Shown here: positions 33,564 to 40,472 of the stretch, piece by piece
Layout: each line of letters starts with the position of its first letter
Numbering within the stretch: position 1 is the first letter of the stretch
NCBI GenBank assembly: GCA_046329815.1
Contig: JAXLTY010000002.1
Coordinates: forward strand, 186,001-250,000
Source: JADJSS01 sp046329815
Lineage (GTDB): Bacteria; Bacteroidota; Bacteroidia; Chitinophagales; JADIYW01
Reading direction: 5' to 3'
Length of the DNA: 64,000 nucleotides
Position numbers and translations under genes: made by a program
The notes under the pieces: model-generated
Databases searched by the model: none
What the model saw: the letters and a program-made list of their open reading frames with translations, nothing else
Told to the model about the DNA's origin: nothing

Positions 33564-34226
33564 ATGAAATTTTTTGTAGATACAGCCAATCTTGAACAGA
33601 TCAAAGAAGCAGCCGATTTGGGTATTTTAGACGGATGCACCACCAATCCGACATTGATGGCGAAAGAAGGCATTGTTGGCGATAAAAATGTATGGAATCA
33701 CTATAAAAAAATATGTGAGATCGTGGATGGCGATGTAAGCGCAGAAGTAATTTCCACCGATTATAAAGGCATGATCGACGAAGGCAAAAAATTAGCGAAA
33801 CTGCATAAAAATATTGTAGTAAAAGTACCGATGATTCGTGAAGGTGTAAAAGCAATTAAATACTTTTCAGATCATGGTATTAAAACAAATTGTACGTTGG
33901 TGTTTTCTTCCGGACAAGCCATTTTAGCTGCAAAAGCAGGCGCTACATACTTGAGTCCGTTTGTCGGTCGTTTAGATGATATGAGTTTTGATGGCATAGA
34001 ATTGATTCACCAGATTCGTTATATTTACGATAACTATCAGTTCAAAACAGAAATCTTAGCAGCGTCAGTGCGCAATCCGTTACACATCGTAAAATGCGCA
34101 GAAGCAGGTGCTGATGTGGTGACTTGTCCGTTGAGTTCTATCGTTGGTTTGTTCTATCATCCGTTGACAGAAAAAGGATTGGCGCAGTTTTTAGCAGACC
34201 ATGCAAAAGCGAATGCGAAGAAATAA
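33564..34226 (+). CDS. transaldolase / fructose-6-phosphate aldolase (small TalC/FSA type)
   Basis: 220 residues. MKFFVDTANLEQIKEA, GCTTNPTLMAKEG and the Schiff-base lysine in NIVVKVPM are the FSA/TAL family signatures. VVTCPLSSIVGLF follows near the C-terminus. The short form is a cytosolic (beta/alpha)8 barrel that moves C3 units between sugar phosphates. Most Bacteroidota members of this length act as transaldolases. It is followed after 6 bases by the RNase gene and may head a small operon. Confidence 0.9.
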   Translation: MKFFVDTANLEQIKEAADLGILDGCTTNPTLMAKEGIVGDKNVWNHYKKICEIVDGDVSAEVISTDYKGMIDEGKKLAKLHKNIVVKVPMIREGVKAIKYFSDHGIKTNCTLVFSSGQAILAAKAGATYLSPFVGRLDDMSFDGIELIHQIRYIYDNYQFKTEILAASVRNPLHIVKCAEAGADVVTCPLSSIVGLFYHPLTEKGLAQFLADHAKANAKK

Positions 34227-34232
34227 GCAACA

Positions 34233-34730
34233 ATGAAATGGGTTAAATTAATTTGTTTCTTTTTTTTGTCTGTAATGCTGTTTACAGCATGCAATACTTC
34301 TAAACAAGATTATAAAAAAGGTTATCAGGATGGATATGCAGATGGTTTAAAAGCAGCAACTGCAAACAATAATGTTGTTGTAAATCCAAATCCGCGTTCA
34401 AATAATACAGATCCGAATTTCAATCCGAATGTTGAGGAAAATAAAGACGTTTCCAATAAAGACATTCCGGATAAAGTAATTACCGTTTTAAATTACGTCA
34501 AAAAAAATCACGAAGCGCCGGATGGCTATGTCGGCGGCAGGCATTTTGGAAACTATGAGCGTTTATTACCGGAACGCGATGCTGCCGGAAACAGGATAGA
34601 GTACCAGGAATGGGACGTGAATGCCAAAGAACAAGGTAAAAACAGAGGCACACAGCGTTTAATAACCGGCAGCGATGGCAGAGCGTGGTACACCAACAAT
34701 CACTACAAATCATTTACTGAAGTAAAATGA
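34233..34730 (+). CDS. barnase-type guanyl-specific ribonuclease, lipoprotein-anchored
   Basis: 165 residues. Signal and lipobox end at C20 (VMLFTAC). A 60-residue Asn/Pro-rich linker leads to a barnase/N1-T1 domain from about residue 80. All expected catalytic residues are present: E126 (YQEWDV), R138 and R142 (NRGTQRLI) and H157 (TNNHYKSF), matching barnase E73, R83, R87 and H102. It cleaves RNA at guanosine. Anchoring in the envelope makes it a surface or periplasmic RNase. No barstar-like inhibitor gene lies within the window. Confidence 0.88.
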   Translation: MKWVKLICFFFLSVMLFTACNTSKQDYKKGYQDGYADGLKAATANNNVVVNPNPRSNNTDPNFNPNVEENKDVSNKDIPDKVITVLNYVKKNHEAPDGYVGGRHFGNYERLLPERDAAGNRIEYQEWDVNAKEQGKNRGTQRLITGSDGRAWYTNNHYKSFTEVK

Positions 34731-34756
34731 TTTTAAATACTAAAGCAATTGCATAA

Positions 34757-35245
34757 ATGAAAAATAAACGACCGCTAATCGTGTTTTTAATGGTAATGTT
34801 AGGAACAATAACATTTCGGATGATTACTCATTCTGCGCCAAAAGATCCTGCTGCAAAGACAACATTACTGGATGTGCAAAACAACAAAGTGGAGTTGTCG
34901 CAATTTAAAGGTAAAGTACTGATAGCTTGTTATTTTCAAACTTGGTGCAGACCTTGCAGAGAAGAACAAATTGAATTAATGCAGTTGCAGCAGCATTATG
35001 GCGATCAGTTAAAAATAGTAATGATTACGGACGAATCGTTTGATAAAGTTGTTCAGATGAACAGTGTGATTCATTCCGATCTTACTTATTACAGAAGTGA
35101 AAAACCATTGAAAAAGATAGGTATTCGTCGATATCCGATCACATATTTATTGAATAAAAAAGATGAGAAGGTATTTGCAAAAGTGGAAGAAACGGATTGG
35201 TACAACGATGAAACCATCAAAACAATTGATAAACTGCTGCAATAA
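34757..35245 (+). CDS. TlpA-like thioredoxin-fold protein, membrane-anchored
   Basis: 162 residues. An N-terminal hydrophobic anchor (LIVFLMVMLGTITFRM) precedes a thioredoxin fold with the active site FQTWCRPCREEQIELM (CRPC). A cis-proline region IRRYPITYLL follows. It is likely a periplasmic-facing thiol oxidoreductase of the TlpA/ResA group, which reduces protein disulfides or apocytochromes. It overlaps the next gene by one base (TAATG), so the two are coupled. Confidence 0.85.
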   Translation: MKNKRPLIVFLMVMLGTITFRMITHSAPKDPAAKTTLLDVQNNKVELSQFKGKVLIACYFQTWCRPCREEQIELMQLQQHYGDQLKIVMITDESFDKVVQMNSVIHSDLTYYRSEKPLKKIGIRRYPITYLLNKKDEKVFAKVEETDWYNDETIKTIDKLLQ

Positions 35246-35808
35246 TGGATAAAGAAATCAGCAGCGCACTTTTACGTATCTTACCATTTATAGTAGTTAT
35301 CGCAATTATTGCAGTGCGGCTTTCTGTAAAACATCTTTCACCGCAAGACATTGCATTACAAAAACCGGTTTCAACCAAACGTTTTTTATGCTGGATACTT
35401 GGTTTTTTGGCGTATGTGTTACTGATAGAATGTACATTAAATCATTTCGGCATCCTGGAAATTGACAAATGGAATCATCCGTTGGTTTCATCCATCATCC
35501 GAATAACAGGCGCAGTGATACTCGCGCCGATAGCCGAAGAATTGATATTCAGAGGCATTTTCCTGAACGCGCTGGAAAAACTGAAACTCAACAAACACCT
35601 TTCTATTATCTTACAAGCGGTGCTGTTCGTGTTGCTGCACAACTTTGCTTATCAAAACACGCTGTCGTCTAACATCGGCGTAGTGCAGTCTTTCGCCGAT
35701 GCCTGTCTTTTCGCTTATGCGCGCTATCACACCAAATCCATCTACACGCCAATTGCTATGCACATGACCGGCAACCTCATTGCAACTTTAGAGCGTTTTA
35801 TAGTTTAA
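35245..35808 (+). CDS. CPBP family intramembrane protease
   Basis: 187 residues with five or so membrane segments. Visible motifs are EELIFRGIFLNAL (CPBP motif 1, glutamates and arginine) and HNFAYQN plus HMTGNLIA for the conserved histidine/asparagine residues. CAAX-type bacterial CPBP proteins are putative membrane metalloproteases (Abi/bacteriocin-immunity group). It is translated from an ATG that overlaps the stop of the thioredoxin gene. Its target is unknown. Confidence 0.83.
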   Translation: MDKEISSALLRILPFIVVIAIIAVRLSVKHLSPQDIALQKPVSTKRFLCWILGFLAYVLLIECTLNHFGILEIDKWNHPLVSSIIRITGAVILAPIAEELIFRGIFLNALEKLKLNKHLSIILQAVLFVLLHNFAYQNTLSSNIGVVQSFADACLFAYARYHTKSIYTPIAMHMTGNLIATLERFIV

Positions 35809-35909
35809 TACAGTTTTAAAAACAACTTACCTCTAAAACACCAATCGCAGAAGGTTTAGTTTTTTGAAAGGCACAACATATAGAGATAAAATCAAAATCA
35901 GCATTCCAT

Positions 35910-35969
35910 GTCATCCTGAGTTTGTCGAAGGACTGCCAACCGTAATGGCTTCGATAAACTCTGCCTGAC
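35910..35969. repeat. dispersed inverted-repeat element (GTCATCCTGAG type)
   Basis: Arms GTCATCCTGAGTTTGTCGAA(G) at 35910-35930 and a complementary arm at 35949-35969 match in 17 of 21 positions around an 18-base loop. It forms a long imperfect hairpin between convergent genes. The first arm is a widespread dispersed sequence. The remaining gap 35809-35975 is otherwise unremarkable. Confidence 0.75.
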
Positions 35970-35975
35970 AAAAAA

Positions 35976-36950
35976 TTATAATAAACTCTCTTTTATTTTT
36001 TGCATCGACTCTTTATAACTGATCACCGATGTCCAGCCCAATTCTGTTCTTGCTTTTTGAGTTGAAACCGTTCTGTCGGTTCCGGTAGCTTTTGCCGATT
36101 TCTTCGCTAACGGCGGATTTTTACCAAATAACGGAAAAACAATTTCAGCAATACTGGCAACAGTATAAGCCACACTAAACGGAATAGAGCCACCTGGTTT
36201 TTTACCTTTGAATGCAGCTAAATCCGTAAAATATTGCTTCCACGAAACATTCCAGTCGTCCATGAAAAAGTAGGTTTGGTTGCGCGCAATGTTTTTAGTG
36301 ATGCACAGAAAAATACCATTCGCTAAATTCGTCGCGTCTATTAAACATGCAGGCTGCTTGCCGTTGTCAATTAATTTTAAACCGATTGGCGTATCTATTC
36401 TTTTCAATGGCTCAGTTACCCAAACGCTGTCTTTGCCAATTACTGCAGATGGTCGAATAATAGTATAGAACATATTGTTTTTGGTACAGAAATCTTTTAC
36501 CAAAGTTTCCGTATCAATTTTTGCATCATCGTAGTGAACGCCAGTTTTTATTAATGGTGTCGTTTCATCAGGAATGATTTTTTTTCTGTCAATGCCGGAA
36601 GCTACACCAACCGAACTCACATAAATAAAATGTTTAATCTTATGCTGCAAAGCATCTTTCAGTAAATAATGCGTAGCATCATAATGTGCCCTATAAAAAT
36701 CTTTTTTAGTTCCGTAATCAATCACCTTAGCCGCGCTGTGCACCACCACATCACAATCTTTAGAAATGTTTTTTATTGCGTTTTCATCACAAATATCTGC
36801 CTGGAATAATTCGATGCCTTTCGCTATATATTCATCCATATTTCGCTTGGTGAAATGATGACCGCGAATATCAGTATAACCATTTTCCAACAGCACATAC
36901 ATCAGATGCTTGCCAATCAATCCTGTAATTCCGGTGATGAGTATTTTCAT
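35976..36950 (-). CDS. NAD-dependent epimerase/dehydratase (SDR)
   Basis: 324 residues. NAD motif GITGLIGKHLMYVLL, VHSAAKVIDYG and the catalytic YxxxK as GVHYDDAKIDTE. It resembles the 3-beta-hydroxysteroid/dihydroflavonol reductase-like SDRs (IRPSAVIGKDS, YFFMDDWNVSW). Likely cytosolic and acting on a small carbonyl or sugar substrate; no more precise call is supported. It is transcribed divergently from the CBS gene. Confidence 0.8.
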   Translation of the reverse strand: MKILITGITGLIGKHLMYVLLENGYTDIRGHHFTKRNMDEYIAKGIELFQADICDENAIKNISKDCDVVVHSAAKVIDYGTKKDFYRAHYDATHYLLKDALQHKIKHFIYVSSVGVASGIDRKKIIPDETTPLIKTGVHYDDAKIDTETLVKDFCTKNNMFYTIIRPSAVIGKDSVWVTEPLKRIDTPIGLKLIDNGKQPACLIDATNLANGIFLCITKNIARNQTYFFMDDWNVSWKQYFTDLAAFKGKKPGGSIPFSVAYTVASIAEIVFPLFGKNPPLAKKSAKATGTDRTVSTQKARTELGWTSVISYKESMQKIKESLL

Positions 36951-37031
36951 AGTGATTAAATATACAGCTTTGTGAACTCTTATTAAATATTATAACTAAT
37001 TTACAAGTTATGTTATTCAACGAACAAATAG

Positions 37032-37039
37032 TATTTTTG
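37032..37039 (+). promoter_or_regulatory. -7 element of the CBS-HEPN gene
   Basis: TATTTTTG matches TAnnTTTG. Leader to ATG 37058 is about 10-15 bases. No convincing -33. Confidence 0.45.
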
Positions 37040-37057
37040 CAGATAAAATAATATAAT

Positions 37058-38035
37058 ATGCCAAAAGAAGAATTTTTAGAAATTGTTAAAGAAATAAAAG
37101 AAAAAGATAAAGAGTTTGAAATTACACCACGAAGTTTGTTGAATTTCTTTTGGTGTGAAAAAAGAACATCTGGAAATGTTTGGTTCATAAATAGATATTT
37201 AAATGAAAATCAATTAGAAACAGAACCTAATTATGTAAATAGTTGGATTGATGGTAATATTATACTTAAACATAAAAAAAAGGCAACTACTAAAAATGGA
37301 ATTGATGCTATACAAAGAATAAAATTGTTGCCATCTTCAAATAAGGAACCAATTTCAGTAACAAAAGATGCTAAACTAAATGAAGCAATTACTTTAATGA
37401 TGATGCACAATTATTCTCAACTACCAGTCATGAATGGACCTAGAACTGTAGTTGGATATATTAATTGGGAAACTATTGGTTGTGCATTAACAAACGGTTG
37501 TAAATCGGAAGATGTAAAAGATTATATGAATTCGGATATAACTCTTTTAAGTTATGAAACACCATTGTTAGAAGCAATTACTATAATTATAGAGAAAGAA
37601 TTTGTTTTAGTTTATAAAATAGATAAAACAATTAGTGGAATTGTAACAATAGCTGATATAAGTTCACAATTTTTATCAGTTACTGAACCTTTTATTTTAT
37701 TAGAACAAATAGAAAATCATATTAGACAAATTCTTAACAAGAAGTTTTTAATTTCTGAATTAAGAGATTTTTGTAAAATTGGAGATATAGAAAGAGATAT
37801 TGAATTTATTGATGATTTAAATTTTGGAGATTATATTAGTATAATAGGAAATGCAAAAAATTGGGAAAAAATAAATTTGTCAATCGAGCGTTCTCATTTT
37901 ATTAAACAATTAGATAAGATTAGATTAATTAGAAATGATGTAATGCATTTTGATCCAGAAGGAATTACAAATGATCAAAGAAATGACTTAATAAAGATGT
38001 CAAAATTTTTGATGGAGTTAAGAAAATATAATTAA
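37058..38035 (+). CDS. CBS-pair protein with HEPN-like C-terminal domain
   Basis: 325 residues. An N-terminal winged-helix-like segment (ITPRSLLNFFWCEKRT...NQLETEP, residues about 20-60) resembles segments ahead of CBS pairs in other accessory proteins. It is followed by two CBS motifs, about residues 90-210 (PISVTKDAKLNEAITLM...SQLPVMNG; DITLLSYETPLLEAITII). The last 110 residues are helical and hold RNDVMH (R292-H297), the RX4H pattern of HEPN RNases, in DKIRLIRNDVMHFDPEGI. CBS pairs bind adenosyl nucleotides; HEPN domains are often RNases. The gene is markedly AT-richer than both neighbours and stands alone, suggesting horizontal transfer. The HEPN call is inference. Confidence 0.6.
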   Translation: MPKEEFLEIVKEIKEKDKEFEITPRSLLNFFWCEKRTSGNVWFINRYLNENQLETEPNYVNSWIDGNIILKHKKKATTKNGIDAIQRIKLLPSSNKEPISVTKDAKLNEAITLMMMHNYSQLPVMNGPRTVVGYINWETIGCALTNGCKSEDVKDYMNSDITLLSYETPLLEAITIIIEKEFVLVYKIDKTISGIVTIADISSQFLSVTEPFILLEQIENHIRQILNKKFLISELRDFCKIGDIERDIEFIDDLNFGDYISIIGNAKNWEKINLSIERSHFIKQLDKIRLIRNDVMHFDPEGITNDQRNDLIKMSKFLMELRKYN

Positions 38036-38058
38036 TGCAATAATTTCATCGCTCAGCT

Positions 38059-38081
38059 CGGCGAAGTTTATAACTTCGCCG
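38059..38081. repeat. perfect 10-bp palindromic hairpin after the CBS gene
   Basis: CGGCGAAGTT (38059-38068), loop TAT, AACTTCGCCG (38072-38081). It has no T run and is GC-rich in an AT-rich area, so it looks more like an inserted palindromic element than a plain terminator. Confidence 0.8.
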
Positions 38082-38130
38082 CATTTTGGGTTTGCAACTT
38101 CAAATACTAAAAGCAAGTAAATATTAACAA

Positions 38131-38316
38131 TTAGTCAAAAGCCATCATTATTTGCGCGGACGCCATCATCATTTGCGCGGACACCATCGTCATTTGCGCG
38201 GAAGCCACCATCATTTGCGCGGACGCCATCACCATTCGCGCGGACGCCATCACCATTCGCGCGGAAGCCGTCGTCATTCGCGCGAACACCATCATCATTT
38301 GCGCGGACGCCATCAT
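38131..38316 (-). other. 61-codon ORF made of the minisatellite (doubtful gene)
   Basis: On the minus strand the 21-bp repeat is open and reads as a heptapeptide MASAQMM-type repeat for 61 codons. It starts 10 bases after the stop codon of the YyaL-like gene. No recognised domain or good ribosome site is present. It may be a chance open frame of a 3n repeat. Confidence 0.25.
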
Positions 38317-38317
38317 C
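38141..38317. repeat. 21-bp tandem repeat (minisatellite), 8 full copies plus 9 bases
   Basis: Eight consecutive 21-base units based on GCCATCATCATTTGCGCGGA(C) plus a partial GCCATCATC. Units differ by 1-4 substitutions, with no indels. It is GC-rich compared with flanks. It fills the 38036-38326 gap along with the hairpin at 38059. Confidence 0.95.
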
Positions 38318-38326
38318 TAAGAAAAA

Positions 38327-40360
38327 CTATTGCAACATTTTCATCGCTTCTTCAACGCTTTCTACAGGCAGCAAACATGCTTTGTTTTTGCAAACATAGA
38401 GCAATGTTTTTCCTTCTACAAATCTGTCTTTAAATAATGGTAAATCACTTGCAGTTTCGCTGGCAGTAATTAAAACATTCGGCAAGTAGTTCGGTAAAAT
38501 TTCCTGCAACACTTGTTTCGCGTCTTTTCCAATGATGACTAATTCAGTATCATTATGCAGCAGCATATCCAGCAGTATCGCCCAATTAGAATAAAACGCA
38601 GGATTTTTCAAAACATCATCCAATACATTATTCAGCATCGTTGCCGCCATCTTTTCGTATTCAGCCATATCAAAAAATTTACTCAGCAACAATAAATTCT
38701 TTGCCATCGCAGAGTTGGACGACGGAATCACATTATCGCTGCTTTCCATGCTGCGCGCCACTAATTTTTCATCTAAGTCAGAAGTAAAATAAAACATACC
38801 ACTAGTTTTATCATAAAAATGCGCGATAGCATATTCCATAAAATGTAATGCATGATGCAGATATTTTTCATCAGCAGTAATCGTATGCATCGCAATCAAA
38901 CTTTCAATAAAAAAAGCATAATCCGATAAAAACCCATTAATGTTGGAAATGCCGTTCTTGTAATTTCTGTTTAATCGAAAATCACCTTTAATGCAATGCA
39001 GCAAAATGAAATCGGTGACAGCAACTGCTTTAAAATAATAATTTTCATTGTTAGTGGCTTTGTAACAATCAACCAAACCTTTTATGTAAAGTGCGTTCCA
39101 TTCAGTCAATATTTTATCATCCAGGTTCGGACGAATCTTTTCTTTTCTTTTTTCGAATAATAAAACATGTATATCGCTGATAATGCTTTGAAATATTTCA
39201 TTGCTGATGTTATACTTTTCCATGAAATATTCATGGTCATTTGTTCTGAATAATACATTCATACCGTGTTCAAAATTGCCTTCTTCACTAAGGTTATAAA
39301 GCTCTGTCACGAATTCATTTATTTTTTCTAAAGACAACGCATTATTATTAAATTGCTTCATTATTTCCATTATTTCATCATAACGCCAGCAATAAAATTT
39401 ACCTTCAACGCCTTCGCTGTCAGCATCCAGTGACGCATAAATACCACCGCTTTTATCAGTCATTTCTCTGTCAATCCAGCCAATCGTTTTTTCAATCACA
39501 CTTTTATACATCGGTCGTTTTGTTAGCTGATAGCCATGCGCGAAAACGGTTAAGAGTTGCGCATTGTCATACAGCATTTTTTCGAAATGCGGCACTTTCC
39601 AAAACTCATCAACACTGTATCGCGCGAAGCCACCGCCAATCACATCATATAAACCACCGAACGCCATTCTTTTCAAAGTAGTTTTTAAATAAGAATTGAT
39701 AGAATTATCTGAAACATGTTGCTGTAAACGAAATAAGAATTCCAATGTATTGGGCATCATAAACTTCGGTGCGCCTTTGCGACCACCATAATCATAATCC
39801 AGTTTATCTTTCCAGTTTTCCCAGATAATTTCCAGATGTCGGTTATCAATATTTCGTTCATTTTGGTTAAGCGGTACCAAATCAATTTCCTGTAATCCTT
39901 GTGTGATGCGTGTTGCCTGGTCGATTAGTTTCTGTGGTTCTTTCTGATAAATATCTGCAAAGTACAGCAATGCATTGATCCATTTTTCTTTAGGAAAATA
40001 AGTGCCTGCAAAGAACGGCTTGCCATCAGGCAGACAAATGGCATTCAATGGCCAGCCACCGTGTCCGGTCGTTATCATCGCGCAGTTCATATAGATTTGG
40101 TCAATGTCCGGTCGTTCTTCTCTGTCCACTTTAATAGAAACGAAATAAGTATTCATCACTTTTGCGACGGTTTTATCTTCAAAACTTTCGTGTTCCATCA
40201 CATGACACCAGTGACAAGCTGCGTAGCCAATGGAAACCAATAATAGCTTATTTTCGTTTTGCGATTTTGTAAGTGCTTCTTTTCCAAATGGATACCAATC
40301 TACAGGATTTTTTTTGTGTTGTAACAGGTATGGCGAGGTTTCGTTTTGAAGATGGTTCAT
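38327..40360 (-). CDS. YyaL/SPATA20-type thioredoxin-like protein (DUF255)
   Basis: 677 residues starting NHLQNETSPYLLQHKKNPVDWYPFG. The CxxC-like motif is YAACHWCHVMEHESFED. VDREERPDIDQIYM, TGHGGWPLNA and FFAGTYFPKE follow, all hallmark segments of the YyaL/SPATA20 family. The rest is an (alpha/alpha)6 barrel-like glycosidase-fold region (GGFARYSVDEFWKVPHFEKMLYDNA). Length fits. Cellular role in bacteria is not settled. It reads toward the minisatellite. Confidence 0.92.
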   Translation of the reverse strand: MNHLQNETSPYLLQHKKNPVDWYPFGKEALTKSQNENKLLLVSIGYAACHWCHVMEHESFEDKTVAKVMNTYFVSIKVDREERPDIDQIYMNCAMITTGHGGWPLNAICLPDGKPFFAGTYFPKEKWINALLYFADIYQKEPQKLIDQATRITQGLQEIDLVPLNQNERNIDNRHLEIIWENWKDKLDYDYGGRKGAPKFMMPNTLEFLFRLQQHVSDNSINSYLKTTLKRMAFGGLYDVIGGGFARYSVDEFWKVPHFEKMLYDNAQLLTVFAHGYQLTKRPMYKSVIEKTIGWIDREMTDKSGGIYASLDADSEGVEGKFYCWRYDEIMEIMKQFNNNALSLEKINEFVTELYNLSEEGNFEHGMNVLFRTNDHEYFMEKYNISNEIFQSIISDIHVLLFEKRKEKIRPNLDDKILTEWNALYIKGLVDCYKATNNENYYFKAVAVTDFILLHCIKGDFRLNRNYKNGISNINGFLSDYAFFIESLIAMHTITADEKYLHHALHFMEYAIAHFYDKTSGMFYFTSDLDEKLVARSMESSDNVIPSSNSAMAKNLLLLSKFFDMAEYEKMAATMLNNVLDDVLKNPAFYSNWAILLDMLLHNDTELVIIGKDAKQVLQEILPNYLPNVLITASETASDLPLFKDRFVEGKTLLYVCKNKACLLPVESVEEAMKMLQ

Positions 40361-40422
40361 TGCATCTAATATTAATAATTATTTAAATGAGGTGACTGGC
40401 ATTATTAAAAAATCAAAGCTAT

Positions 40423-40452
40423 TTGATAAAACTGATATTAACGTTATATTTG
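40423..40452 (+). promoter_or_regulatory. promoter of T9SS metalloprotease 1
   Basis: TTG (40423-40425), 19 bases, TATATTTG (40445-40452): exact Bacteroidota consensus. Leader to ATG 40473 is about 15 bases. Confidence 0.8.
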
Positions 40453-40472
40453 TATGGTAAATAACTATAAAG

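Noticed and set aside
38141..38317. Possible CRISPR array
   Set aside because: The units are contiguous with no spacers, only 21 bases long, and vary between copies; no cas genes are in the window.
38152..38433. 93-codon plus-strand frame reading as His/Arg-rich repeats
   Set aside because: It is an alternate reading of the 21-bp repeat running into the end of the YyaL-like gene, without start context or plausible protein.
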